In this document: positions 9,237 to 17,845 of the stretch, piece by piece
Position numbering within the stretch: position 1 is the first letter of the stretch
How the letters are laid out: every line of letters starts with the position of its first letter
Source of the DNA: SAR324 cluster bacterium JCVI-SC AAA005
Lineage (GTDB): Bacteria; SAR324; NAC60-12
Length of the DNA: 64,000 nt
Reading direction: 5' to 3'
Assembly (NCBI GenBank): GCA_000224765.2
Contig: AGAU01000056.1
Coordinates: 1 to 64,000, forward strand
Translations under genes and position numbers: made by a program
The notes under the pieces: generated by a model
What the model was told of the DNA's origin: nothing
Seen by the model: only the letters and a program-made list of their open reading frames with translations
Database searches by the model: none

Positions 9237-9596
9237 TCAGCGTACGAAGTTGGTGGATCGTTGAAGGGCGGCTTGGCGGACTTCTGTCGTGTCCAAAATT
9301 CCCTCCACCAGACGATTAAGACCTAGGGCTTCTCGATTTCCTCCTAGTTCCACAAGTTCGACATCACGTGTATCTCCCGGCTCAAAGCGGACAGCAGTCC
9401 CTGCCGGTATGTTGAGTCGCATCCCGTAGGCTTCTTCCCGTGTGAAGCGTAAAGATGCGTTGCATTCGAAGAAATGGCAGTGCGAACCAACCTGGATTGG
9501 GCGGTCTCCCGTGTTCTCAACACGAACAGTACTTGTTCGGCGGTCTGCATTGATTTCGATTGGAGCCTTCGATAGTTGGTATTCTCCAGGGATCAT
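9237..9596 (-). CDS. ureB: Urease beta subunit
   Basis: The 119-residue subunit starts with [16 protein letters not shown] and contains [19 protein letters not shown], the signature of UreB. It packs against UreC in the (UreABC)3 complex. Two ATG codons lie close together. The GGAGG Shine-Dalgarno abuts the first (9602) but is properly spaced from the second (9596), which also gives the canonical MIPGE start. It ends 12 bp before ureC. Confidence 0.96.
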   Translation of the reverse strand: MIPGEYQLSKAPIEINADRRTSTVRVENTGDRPIQVGSHCHFFECNASLRFTREEAYGMRLNIPAGTAVRFEPGDTRDVELVELGGNREALGLNRLVEGILDTTEVRQAALQRSTNFVR

Positions 9597-9627
9597 GATC
9601 ATCCTCCGCTTGGATGGTTGGATTTAG

Positions 9628-9930
9628 TTATTGGATCGGGTCGTGAACGGTAACAAGCTTAGTCCCATCCGGAAAAGTTCCTTCGACCTGAATTTCTGGA
9701 ATCATCTCTGGAACACCCTCCATGACTTCCTCGGCTTTAAGGATTATACGGCCGAAGGCCATGACATCAGTCACAGAACGTCCGTCCCTAATTGCTTCCA
9801 GTAACTCGGAAGTGATCAAGGCCACAGCCTCGGGGTGATTGAGCTTGAGTCCACGAGCGCGACGCTTGCGGGCTAGTTCACCAGCAGTGAAGATGGTAAG
9901 TTTTTCTAATTCTCGTGGAGTTAGATTCAT
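9628..9930 (-). CDS. ureA: Urease gamma subunit
   Basis: This is the standard 100-residue Ure[12 protein letters not shown] to VTVHDPIQ, with [17 protein letters not shown] and [18 protein letters not shown]. It is the smallest structural urease subunit and the first gene of the ureABCEFGD string. About 240 bp separate it from urtE; that gap contains the 8-bp palindrome GTGTACAC (9948-9955) but no promoter I can define, so readthrough from the urt genes is also possible. Confidence 0.97.
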   Translation of the reverse strand: MNLTPRELEKLTIFTAGELARKRRARGLKLNHPEAVALITSELLEAIRDGRSVTDVMAFGRIILKAEEVMEGVPEMIPEIQVEGTFPDGTKLVTVHDPIQ

Positions 9931-10172
9931 AGTATTTCAATAATTAAGTGTACACAGGAGGTCTTGAAGATTATTCTCAAAGTGCCCCCCGAACTAATTC
10001 GAATATTAAAAAAGTGAGACAGTGAGATTTTGAAAAATATCGGCTAGGGTTTTACAAGTTCAATGTTGCAAAAAATTCTCATAAATTAGTAAAGTCATTG
10101 AATCAGTGGAGTCATGATTGTGGTTGTATGCCCCAAATTAACTTGGCGGCTCAAGAAATTGAGGCAGGCAAT

Positions 10173-10868
10173 CTAGATAGTTAGCCAACGTCGGGCATCT
10201 TCGGGTTGCACCTCCTCTCTTGATCCATCAAGAACAACCTCACCACGATCTAATATTACATAAATATCCGCCAATTCGCGAGCAAACTCAAAATATTGTT
10301 CGACTAACAATATAGATATTTCTCCTTGCTCCCTAAGGGTTTGAATGACTCGACTGATGTCTTGAATAATAGAGGGCTGAATGCCTTCCGTTGGTTCATC
10401 GAGCACAAGTAATTTTGGTCTAGTGGCCAGAGCCCTTGCAATTGCCAGCTGCTGTTGTTGACCTCCCGAAAGATCTCCTCCACGTCGGCCTAACATTTGC
10501 CGCAGTACTGGAAAAAGCGAGAAAATTTCTTCATCCAACCGTCTACCGTCTCTGGATAAGCAAGCATATCCTGATCTTAGGTTTTCCTCGACGGTGAGTT
10601 GCGGAAAGATTTCTCGTCCTTGAGGTACGTAGGCAATGCCATCCCTTGCTCTCTTGAAAGCTGGCCAGTTAGTAATATCTTTCCCTTGCCAGTGAATAGA
10701 GCCACCACTCAGTGGCTGCTGACCAATGATGGCTCGCAGCAAAGAAGTCTTTCCGACACCATTGCGACCAAGCAGACAGGTTACACACCCAATCGCTGCC
10801 TTGAGGTTAACTTTGCGAAGAGCCTGACTCGCACCATAAAAGAGATCTGCTTGCTGTACTTCTAGCAT
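10173..10868 (-). CDS. urtE: Urea ABC transporter ATPase UrtE
   Basis: The 231-residue LivF-type ATPase has Walker A GRNGVGKTS, signature LSGGQQQQLAIARAL, Walker B LLVLDEPTEGIQPSI and H-loop LLVEQ. The EGIQPSII segment is typical of UrtE. It powers urea import with UrtD. The ATG at 10868 has AGGAAGG five bases upstream; the GTG at 10874 has that same element directly abutting it and is therefore less likely. It is the last gene of the urtABCDE operon. Confidence 0.94.
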   Translation of the reverse strand: MLEVQQADLFYGASQALRKVNLKAAIGCVTCLLGRNGVGKTSLLRAIIGQQPLSGGSIHWQGKDITNWPAFKRARDGIAYVPQGREIFPQLTVEENLRSGYACLSRDGRRLDEEIFSLFPVLRQMLGRRGGDLSGGQQQQLAIARALATRPKLLVLDEPTEGIQPSIIQDISRVIQTLREQGEISILLVEQYFEFARELADIYVILDRGEVVLDGSREEVQPEDARRWLTI

Positions 10869-10870
10869 TG

Positions 10871-11650
10871 TCACCTTCCTAAGTAGACTTCAATCACAGC
10901 ATCGTTGGTTTGTACTTCAGAGTGACTGCCTTCAGCCAGCACACTGCCCTCATGCAAGACGGTCACTTTACAATCCAGCGCCTTGACGAATTCCATGTCA
11001 TGCTCCACTACCATAACAGACTTGGTATCAGAGATTTCTTGTAGCAATCTAGCAGTTTGTTCTGTTTCCTCGTCTGTCATTCCAGCAGCTGGTTCGTCTA
11101 CCAGCAGCAGCTGCGAATCCTGAACAAGTAGCATCCCAATTTCTAGCCACTGCTTTTGGCCATGAGAGAGTGAACCTGCCAGATCATCCTGCTTGTCAAT
11201 TAGTCTAATTTTGTTTAGCGTCTGTTCCACGACTCTTTGCTGTTCTACAGAGGGCTTGAAAAATAATGTAGCCCAAATCCCACGATTTGCTTTGAGAGCT
11301 AAGTATAGGTTGTTTTCTATAGTCTGTTGATCAAATACGGTTGGCTTTTGAAATTTTCTTCCGATTCCGAGTGAAGCGATTTGACTTTCGTCTAATGCAG
11401 TTAGGTCGATTGTCTGATTGTCATAAAAGACGTCCCCCGCGTCAGGACGTACCCTACCTGTAATGACATCCATCATAGTAGTTTTACCGGCTCCATTAGG
11501 GCCAATGATGGCACGCAGCTCTCCGGACTCCACAATCAAAGACAAATTGTCTAATGCTTTAAATCCCTCAAATGAAACGGTTACACCATCCATGTACAGT
11601 AAGCTTTGATTAAGTATTTTCTCACCGTGGGCTAGAACTTTTTTGGCCAT
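10871..11650 (-). CDS. urtD: Urea ABC transporter ATPase UrtD
   Basis: The 259-residue LivG-type ATPase has Walker A GPNGAGKTT, DVITGRVRPDAGDV, the branched-chain-type segment IGRKFQKPTVF, a degenerate signature LSHGQKQWLEIGML and Walker B LLLVDEPAAGMTDEET. The SHGQKQWLEIGM form is characteristic of UrtD. It pairs with UrtE under the UrtB/UrtC permease. Its stop lies 3 bp before the urtE ATG, which implies coupled translation. Confidence 0.95.
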   Translation of the reverse strand: MAKKVLAHGEKILNQSLLYMDGVTVSFEGFKALDNLSLIVESGELRAIIGPNGAGKTTMMDVITGRVRPDAGDVFYDNQTIDLTALDESQIASLGIGRKFQKPTVFDQQTIENNLYLALKANRGIWATLFFKPSVEQQRVVEQTLNKIRLIDKQDDLAGSLSHGQKQWLEIGMLLVQDSQLLLVDEPAAGMTDEETEQTARLLQEISDTKSVMVVEHDMEFVKALDCKVTVLHEGSVLAEGSHSEVQTNDAVIEVYLGR

Positions 11651-11695
11651 GGAATGCGCTGAACTAGTATCAAATTATGGAGATTTACTGCGTGG

Positions 11696-12808
11696 CTAGC
11701 TACGTTTTCTCAAACGAATGCCAACAATTCCTTTGGGTAGCAAAACCGTTACAATTATAAACATGCCACCCAGGACAAACAGCCAAAGTTCGGGCAGCGC
11801 GCCTGTAAACCAAGTTTTTGCTAAATTAACGACAATGGCGCCCAAGGCTGCTCCGTACAGAGTCCCTCTTCCTCCTACTGCTACCCAAACTACAATTTCA
11901 ATTGAGTTCAAAGGAGAGAATTCTCCAGGGTTAATGATACCTACTTGGGGAACATACAAGGCTCCTGCTAAACCAGCCAACATTGCCGCAACAACAAAGG
12001 CGAAAAGCTTGTAGTTTTCTGTCCTGTATCCTAGGAACCGGCTGCGACTTTCCGCGTCTCTCACCGAAATAAGAACTTTACCGTATTGGGTTTGCAGTAG
12101 CCATCGGCATAATATATAGCCCCCGGCTAAGGCCAATGATGATAATAAGAACAGGCCCCGACGTGTCGAGTCAGCCTGAAGATCGATATCTAGTACGTCT
12201 TTGAAATCTGTTAGCCCATTGTTGCCACCGAAACCAAATTCGTTTAGAAAGAAAGCAAGCATGAGCGCATAAGTCAAAGCTTGTGTGATGATCGACAGAT
12301 ATACCCCGGTTACCCTTGATCGGAACGCAAACCAGCCAAAAATCAAAGCTAGTAGACCTGGAACCAGCAAAACCATAAATGCTGTAAAGATGAAGGAGTC
12401 AAAACCCCACCAGTACCATGGCAATTTGTCCCAGTTCAGGAAAACCATAAAGTCTGGCAGTATTGGATTTCCATAGACACCCCTCTCACCAATTTCTCGC
12501 ATTAGGTGCATTCCAAAAGCATAGCCGCCCAAGGCAAAGAAAGCTCCATGGCCCAAACTCAGTATCCCGCAAAATCCCCAAACTAAATCGAGTGAAAGCG
12601 CTAGCAAGGCAAAGCATAGATACTTGCCTAAAAGTGTAACAATGTAGGTGGGAAGGTGGAACGCGGACTGAGGTTGAAAGTAGGCATTCATCAGAGGTAC
12701 CAAGACGGCTATAGTGATCAAACACCCCAAAAACCATCTGGATCCTAGGTCGTTGAATAAACTGGTTACGGAAAAGCTGTCTTGAATGTTTTTTTTGGCA
12801 ATTCTCAT
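11696..12808 (-). CDS. urtC: Urea ABC transporter permease UrtC
   Basis: This is a 370-residue LivM-type permease with about ten hydrophobic segments. Family markers are LALSLDLVWGFCGILSLGHG, the urea-type segment FFLNEFGFGGNNGLTDFK and the cytoplasmic loop GKVLISVRDAESRSRFLGY that contacts the ATPases. It forms the channel with UrtB. Its ATG lies 19 bp downstream of the urtB stop. Confidence 0.95.
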   Translation of the reverse strand: MRIAKKNIQDSFSVTSLFNDLGSRWFLGCLITIAVLVPLMNAYFQPQSAFHLPTYIVTLLGKYLCFALLALSLDLVWGFCGILSLGHGAFFALGGYAFGMHLMREIGERGVYGNPILPDFMVFLNWDKLPWYWWGFDSFIFTAFMVLLVPGLLALIFGWFAFRSRVTGVYLSIITQALTYALMLAFFLNEFGFGGNNGLTDFKDVLDIDLQADSTRRGLFLLSSLALAGGYILCRWLLQTQYGKVLISVRDAESRSRFLGYRTENYKLFAFVVAAMLAGLAGALYVPQVGIINPGEFSPLNSIEIVVWVAVGGRGTLYGAALGAIVVNLAKTWFTGALPELWLFVLGGMFIIVTVLLPKGIVGIRLRKRS

Positions 12809-12827
12809 TGTTGAATTTCCATCTCAA

Positions 12828-14444
12828 TTAGCTTTCAATGGATCGTCCTCGTAGTGCGAACATTCCGCGTGGACGCTTTTGAAGAAAGAGAATGATTAAC
12901 ACAAGTACCAAAATTTTGGCGGCAACTGCCCCGGCGAAGGGTTCAAGAAGTTTGTTAGCCAGGCCAAGAATCATTGCCCCAAAGAAGGTTCCCCAAAGAT
13001 TGCCGACACCACCGAAGACGACAACCATGAAAGAGTCAATTATGTACGATTGACCCAAATTTGGTCCTACGTTAGTCAGTTGACTCAGGGCTACACCGCC
13101 AATACCAGCTATTCCTGATCCTAGACCGAAGGTTAGCGCATCAATTTGATCGGACCTTATGCCCATTGCCCCTGCCATCCTACGATTCTGCGTTACGGCT
13201 CGCATTTCCAAACCAAAATGACTGTTCTTGAGTAAAACAAGCAAAGTAGCCAGCACAAGCGGTACAAAGATGATGATAGTTAGGCGATTGTAGGTTAGTG
13301 ACAGAAGAGGGTTGATCTCCAGAGTTCCCTGCATCCAACTCGGGGTCAGCACATTCTGATTTAAGGGACCAAAGATGCTTCTTACAGTTTGCTGAAGAAA
13401 AAGACTAACTCCGAAGGTCGCTAGCAATGTCTCTAGGGGGCGACCATAAAGCAATCTTATGACAGTGCGCTCCAGTAAAATGCCCACACATCCAGCTACC
13501 AAGAATGCAGCTGGGATTGAAATTAGGAGTGAATATTCAACCAAATTTGGAAAAAGTTGTTGGACCACAAAAGTGGTGTAGGCTCCCAGCATAAGCATCT
13601 CACCGTGAGCCATATTAATCACACCCATCACGCCAAAGGTCACGGCTAACCCGATTGCTGCCAACAACAGAACTGAGCCTAGGCTCACTCCAAAAAACAA
13701 CGTTTTGACTCCACCATAGATGTCTTCCCAAAAATCTATATTTTCTAATTCTTTTGCAATTCGTTCCCTTATATCGGCTTCGGACTCAATCCAAGTTCCA
13801 TCACTGTTTTTTTCTAATGCTGTTATCAAGAGATTTTTGACTTCAGGTTCCAATGATCCACTAAGTAGTCTCAACGATTCTCTTCTAATTTCTGGATCAG
13901 GGTGCTTTATTTGTAAAGTTGCTAAACTAAAGCGAAGAGATTTGCGTACACCCTCCGACTTCTCGTCTAGGAGAGCCTGCTTTAAAAGTGGTGTGACTTC
14001 TTTGGGATCTCCTTCTCTTAAATTTTCTGCTGCCTCCTTACGGCTCTCTGGGTTCGAATCACTGAGTGCAATTCTAGCTAATGAATTTTTTAGAGTTGAA
14101 CGGATACGATTGTTCACTCGAATTCTTTTCAATTCTCTTTTTTTAACTCCTGAAGCTAATTCTTCGCCTGTAAAGACATCATATGTTTTGAAATCATTGC
14201 GCTTACCTTCTGCACGTACCAAACTCTTGCTGCGCTTCATTTGATATAATTTGTTCTCAAGCATTGTTTCTAGCAATGCTTTTGCTCTTTGATCATCTGA
14301 CCGTCCTAAAGCCTTCACTGCTGTTTCGACTTGAGCAAATTTTTTGTCTCCGAGCTGCTTTAGGGCGTTTTCCCAATCCAAAGACCAAGCTGTGGGCACA
14401 ATTGTCAGAAAAACAAGCTTTAAAATTAAGAGATAGCGAATCAT
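12828..14444 (-). CDS. urtB: Urea ABC transporter permease UrtB with long N-terminal domain
   Basis: Taking the ATG at 14444, the product has 538 residues. It begins with a signal-like segment (MIRYLLILKLVFLTIVP) followed by about 240 mostly helical, charged residues with HEAT-like repetition (PEIRRESLRLLSGSLEPEV). A LivH-type permease follows, with GLAVTFGVMGVINMAHGEML and the loop MRAVTQNRRMAGAMGI. The N-terminal extension is known in proteobacterial UrtB and is presumably periplasmic; its role is unclear. A TTG at 14513 extends the frame, but it would put the strong hairpin at 14461-14489 inside the coding region and bury the signal sequence, so I rejected it. Confidence 0.9.
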   Translation of the reverse strand: MIRYLLILKLVFLTIVPTAWSLDWENALKQLGDKKFAQVETAVKALGRSDDQRAKALLETMLENKLYQMKRSKSLVRAEGKRNDFKTYDVFTGEELASGVKKRELKRIRVNNRIRSTLKNSLARIALSDSNPESRKEAAENLREGDPKEVTPLLKQALLDEKSEGVRKSLRFSLATLQIKHPDPEIRRESLRLLSGSLEPEVKNLLITALEKNSDGTWIESEADIRERIAKELENIDFWEDIYGGVKTLFFGVSLGSVLLLAAIGLAVTFGVMGVINMAHGEMLMLGAYTTFVVQQLFPNLVEYSLLISIPAAFLVAGCVGILLERTVIRLLYGRPLETLLATFGVSLFLQQTVRSIFGPLNQNVLTPSWMQGTLEINPLLSLTYNRLTIIIFVPLVLATLLVLLKNSHFGLEMRAVTQNRRMAGAMGIRSDQIDALTFGLGSGIAGIGGVALSQLTNVGPNLGQSYIIDSFMVVVFGGVGNLWGTFFGAMILGLANKLLEPFAGAVAAKILVLVLIILFLQKRPRGMFALRGRSIES

Positions 14445-14460
14445 TTGGCTGGTGTAAGGC

Positions 14461-14489
14461 GTCGACGATCTGAGAATCTCATCGTCGAC
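14461..14489 (-). terminator. Strong hairpin between urtA and urtB
   Basis: GTCGACGAT and ATCGTCGAC form a perfect 9-bp stem around an 11-nt loop in the 96-nt gap between the urtA stop and the urtB ATG. No T-run follows, so it is more likely a partial terminator or a 3'-end stabiliser. Such elements commonly raise the amount of a periplasmic binding protein over its permease. Confidence 0.6.
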
Positions 14490-14540
14490 GTGGATGGAGG
14501 GATTAAATTTCAAAAGGTATGAGGTTCAACCATTAACTAT

Positions 14541-15836
14541 TTAGTAATTCTGCCCAGAGCATTTGCCGGTACTGATGTTATAGTTCCCACAGGAGATTGG
14601 GGACGTCCAGTCAGCGACAATTGGCTTACTGTCTGGTAAAAAGTCTGACCATGCATCGCCGATGACTCCACCAGGGGTTTGCCACACTGTCTCAAACTGA
14701 CCATCTGCCTGAATCTCTCCAATCAACACAGGTTTCGTCAGATGATGATTTGTATTCATCACTGCGGTTCCTCCTGTCAAATTTGGGTAAGTAAGCCCAT
14801 ACATCGCTTCACGGACCGCATCAACATCTGTAGTACCGGCTTTTTCGACAGCCTCAACCCACATGTTGAAACCTATGTAATGAGCTTCCATTGGATCATT
14901 AGTTACACGTTCCTCGTTGCCAATGAAAGCGTGCCATTTTTCAATAAAGTCATAGTTGACGTCTGCGTCAGCACTCATGAAATAGTTCCAAGCAGCTAGA
15001 TGGCCGACAAGAGGTTCGGTGTCAATTCCGGATAGTTCCTCTTCCCCCACTGAGAAAGCAACTACAGGAATATCTTCTGCTGAGATTCCCTGATTTCCAA
15101 GTTCTTTGTAAAACGGCACATTTGCGTCCCCATTAATTGTGGAGACCACAGCAGTCTTTTTTCCTTCAGAACCAAATGTCTTGATTTCAGAGACAATGGT
15201 TTGCCAGTCAGAATGGCCAAAAGGGGTGTAATTAATCATGATATCTGATGCAGCGACTCCGCTGTCTTTCAGATACTGCTCAAGAATTTTGTTGGTTGTT
15301 CGAGGATAAACGTAATCTGTGCCTGCTAGTACCCATCGTTCTACTCCAAGTTCGCCCATTAGATAGTTGACCGCAGGGATCGCCTGCTGGTTAGGTGCGG
15401 CGCCCGTATAAAATACGTTTTTCGAGGATTCTTCACCTTCGTACTGTACAGGGTAGAAGAGCAATCCGTTTAGCTCTTCAAAAACGGGCAACACAGATTT
15501 TCTTGAAACCGAAGTCCAGCAACCAAAAATGACGTCAGTCTCCTCTGCACTTATGAGTTCACGTGCTTTTTCGGCAAATAGTGGCCAGTCGGAGGCCGGA
15601 TCCACGACGACAGCCTCAAGTTGTTTACCAAGCAAGCCACCTTTTTTATTTTGCTCATCAACAAGCATCAGCACAACATCTTTGAGAGTAGTTTCACTAA
15701 TCGCCAAAGTTCCTGATAGTGAGTGTAGAACACCAACTTTGATGGTATCCGCAGCTTGTGCTAGAGTGAATGCCAAACCCGCAAACCCTGTAAGTAGAAC
15801 GTGTTTAACAACCGATGAAAATACTTTAAGTTTCAT
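14541..15836 (-). CDS. urtA: Urea ABC transporter substrate-binding protein UrtA
   Basis: The 431-residue protein has a cleavable signal peptide (hydrophobic core VLLTGFAGLAFTL, cleavage near AQAAD) and the Type I binding fold IKVGVLHSLSGTLAISE. UrtA markers include IFGCWTSVSRKSVLPVFEELNG, YPVQYEGEESS and the C-terminal VLIGEIQADGQFETVW. It captures urea (possibly short amides) in the periplasm. AAGGA lies just upstream of the ATG. It is the first gene of the urea block and faces a 580-bp AT-rich control region shared with the divergent two-component genes. Confidence 0.96.
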   Translation of the reverse strand: MKLKVFSSVVKHVLLTGFAGLAFTLAQAADTIKVGVLHSLSGTLAISETTLKDVVLMLVDEQNKKGGLLGKQLEAVVVDPASDWPLFAEKARELISAEETDVIFGCWTSVSRKSVLPVFEELNGLLFYPVQYEGEESSKNVFYTGAAPNQQAIPAVNYLMGELGVERWVLAGTDYVYPRTTNKILEQYLKDSGVAASDIMINYTPFGHSDWQTIVSEIKTFGSEGKKTAVVSTINGDANVPFYKELGNQGISAEDIPVVAFSVGEEELSGIDTEPLVGHLAAWNYFMSADADVNYDFIEKWHAFIGNEERVTNDPMEAHYIGFNMWVEAVEKAGTTDVDAVREAMYGLTYPNLTGGTAVMNTNHHLTKPVLIGEIQADGQFETVWQTPGGVIGDAWSDFLPDSKPIVADWTSPISCGNYNISTGKCSGQNY

Positions 15837-16418
15837 GGGTATCCTTGGGATGAAGGTTAAAGTTCAAAGTAATTGCCGTTTTATTAGGCATATCTAATTC
15901 TTCAACTAGGGTACCAAAAACTTAATTATGTCAAATTTAGTTCTTAATCATTGAAATTATTAATTTAGATTATAATAAATAAGCATCTATTGAAAATAGA
16001 TGCGTAAATTCTGTGATCATTAATTAATTTTATGATTAAAAATTAAACAAAATTTTTAATGTATAAAAAATAATCGATTATGAATTGATATCTAAGCGTA
16101 CTCAACAGCCCCTTTTACGTTGTTGAATCTCAATGTAAAATACTTTCGTTTAAGTCTAATGACTAAAATAGTTCAAAACTTATGGAAAAAAGTTTGTGTA
16201 ACTGTCAATGCCATTTTCGTATAGTTCAAACTGTTGCGGGAACTTGACTTGAATAGTGGGGTGTGTGATCTTGCACAATTTCTGCATCAGGGGGGACTAT
16301 GTCTGATTTAAAAAAGCCCTGAGTTCAGTTAATCACTGGAGTAGAACAATTTTCGTTACAGAAAATTTGAGGGTGCCCGAGCCTTCCTCGGAAATACAGT
16401 GTCTAGTGAGCTTCATTT
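15837..16418. promoter_or_regulatory. AT-rich divergent control region (urtA / two-component pair)
   Basis: This 582-bp gap contains no plausible gene. It should carry the promoters for urtA (minus) and the histidine kinase (plus). Visible structures are the 8-bp inverted repeat at 15983-16003, the palindrome ATAATCGATTAT at 16070-16081 and the interrupted palindrome TCAACA/TGTTGA at 16102-16126. I searched for a sigma54 GG-N10-GC element on both strands and found none with correct spacing. The nearest, around 16258-16274, is off by one base. Confidence 0.55.
15983..16003. repeat. 8-bp inverted repeat with 5-nt loop
   Basis: GCATCTAT and ATAGATGC flank TGAAA. The element lies about 150 bp upstream of the urtA start. 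It may be a dimeric-regulator operator or a hairpin in the urtA leader. No T-run follows on either strand that would make it a good terminator. Confidence 0.5.
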
Positions 16419-17834
16419 ATGGGAAATGAAAAGCGCCAGTTGGCACCCCTGAATTATGAATTGCCTGATCACTCTCAATTCCTGGTGTTGGACCCGGAAG
16501 AGGAAACACTAGATGCACAGTTGCTGGTCCAGGGCTTTGAGGCTTTCAACCAGGCGACACAAAAACTTCAAGACTATTATAGAGGTATCGAGCGGAAGGT
16601 TGATGAACTGAATTCTGAATTAGCTCGTAAGAACCGCGAGTTAGAGCAGAATCTCCTTGAAAAAGATCGCGTCAAAAGCCACTTGAATAACATTTTTGAA
16701 AGTTCTGCTCTAGGTATAGTGGTTACTGATCTTCAAGGCGAAATACTTTCTGTGAATCAGAAAGCCCTGCGGTTGCTTGATAAGATGGCGGAGGAGGTAA
16801 GGGGCCTCCGGTTAAATGAGATTTTGGGAGAACGAGTTCTTCCTTTGAGGTTTACCCCAGAGTTCATGCAAAGCCTACAGCAAGGCCAAGAGCAAGAAAT
16901 GACATTGCGAGGTGGAGCGGGCCTCTCTCGGCAATTGCGGTTGCATCTCTCTTTGATGAAAAGCGATCAGAATGAATGGCTCGGCTTAATTGTTAATATT
17001 CAGGATATTACGGATTTGCGGAAACTGGAGGAGGAAGCAGAGAGAAAAAATCGCTTTACAGGAATGGGACAAATGGCAGCCAGTATCGCGCACGAGATTC
17101 GTAATCCTCTGGGAAGCATTGAGTTGTTTACCTCCTTACTTCGTAAAGAAGTACAAAGTGATTCTTCACAACAGTTGGTTCATCATATTTCTTCAGCAGT
17201 TCAGAGCATGAATCACATCATCTCGAACTTGTTGGAGTACACAAAACCAAGGCCGGTTGCTAGAGAAGTGATTGACCTACACAAATTTCTACGAGTAAAT
17301 CTTAGTTTCTTTGAACAGTTGGTCGAATACAATGATGTCGAAATGCGGACGGATTTCCTGGCGACCAATACCAAGATTCGTGGTGAAGCCGAACTTCTAA
17401 AACAAGTTTTTCATAACATTCTCATTAACGCGATCCAAGCAATGGTTGAAGAGGGCGAAATTCGCCTTACAACCAGAAATGTACTGACTGATAACCGCAA
17501 GATGCTAGAACGGTTCACCCATGTTCCGCTCTCCCAACGCCGACATGGTATGTCTCTGTTGCAAGTGTCCGTTGAAGACACTGGCACAGGTATGTCGCAA
17601 GAAGTGCGCAAGCGCATTTTCGATCCATTTTTCAGCACTAAAGAGAGAGGCACTGGATTGGGCCTTGCAATTGTTCACAACATCATTGAATCGCATGGAG
17701 CGATCATCGACGTGGAAAGTGAAGTAGATCAGGGAACCTGCTTCACTTTGCTGTTCCCCGTGGCCCACGATGATGAAGAAATCCCAGTGGATGAACCCAC
17801 GTCAACTCTTCCCAAAGAACGAGTCCATTATTGA
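16419..17834 (+). CDS. Soluble PAS histidine kinase (FlrB/FleS-like)
   Basis: The 471-residue kinase has no membrane segment. A predicted coiled coil (about 42-95) leads into a PAS domain (about 86-200, FESSALGIVVTDLQGEIL), a HisKA domain with phosphoacceptor His225 in SIAHEIRNPLGSIELF, and a HATPase domain with NILINAIQAM, EDTGTGM and GTGLGLAIV. This layout and the NPLGSIELF segment resemble FlrB/FleS and other partners of NtrC-family regulators. It should phosphorylate the adjacent regulator, whose ATG lies 11 bp after this stop. The signal sensed by the PAS domain is unknown. It is divergent from the urea genes, but no sequence evidence ties it to urea control. Confidence 0.88.
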   Translation: MGNEKRQLAPLNYELPDHSQFLVLDPEEETLDAQLLVQGFEAFNQATQKLQDYYRGIERKVDELNSELARKNRELEQNLLEKDRVKSHLNNIFESSALGIVVTDLQGEILSVNQKALRLLDKMAEEVRGLRLNEILGERVLPLRFTPEFMQSLQQGQEQEMTLRGGAGLSRQLRLHLSLMKSDQNEWLGLIVNIQDITDLRKLEEEAERKNRFTGMGQMAASIAHEIRNPLGSIELFTSLLRKEVQSDSSQQLVHHISSAVQSMNHIISNLLEYTKPRPVAREVIDLHKFLRVNLSFFEQLVEYNDVEMRTDFLATNTKIRGEAELLKQVFHNILINAIQAMVEEGEIRLTTRNVLTDNRKMLERFTHVPLSQRRHGMSLLQVSVEDTGTGMSQEVRKRIFDPFFSTKERGTGLGLAIVHNIIESHGAIIDVESEVDQGTCFTLLFPVAHDDEEIPVDEPTSTLPKERVHY

Positions 17835-17845
17835 AAGGAAGCAAT

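Noticed and set aside
9931..10172. Riboswitch or extra small gene between urtE and ureA
   Set aside because: I see only an 8-bp palindrome (GTGTACAC) and no conserved RNA pattern or plausible frame.
14445..14513. TTG-initiated longer UrtB
   Set aside because: It would translate through a perfect 9-bp hairpin and place the signal sequence internally.
16250..16280. Possible sigma54 promoter for the two-component genes (GGGG..TTGC)
   Set aside because: The distance between GG and GC is one base too long for the strict -24/-12 spacing.
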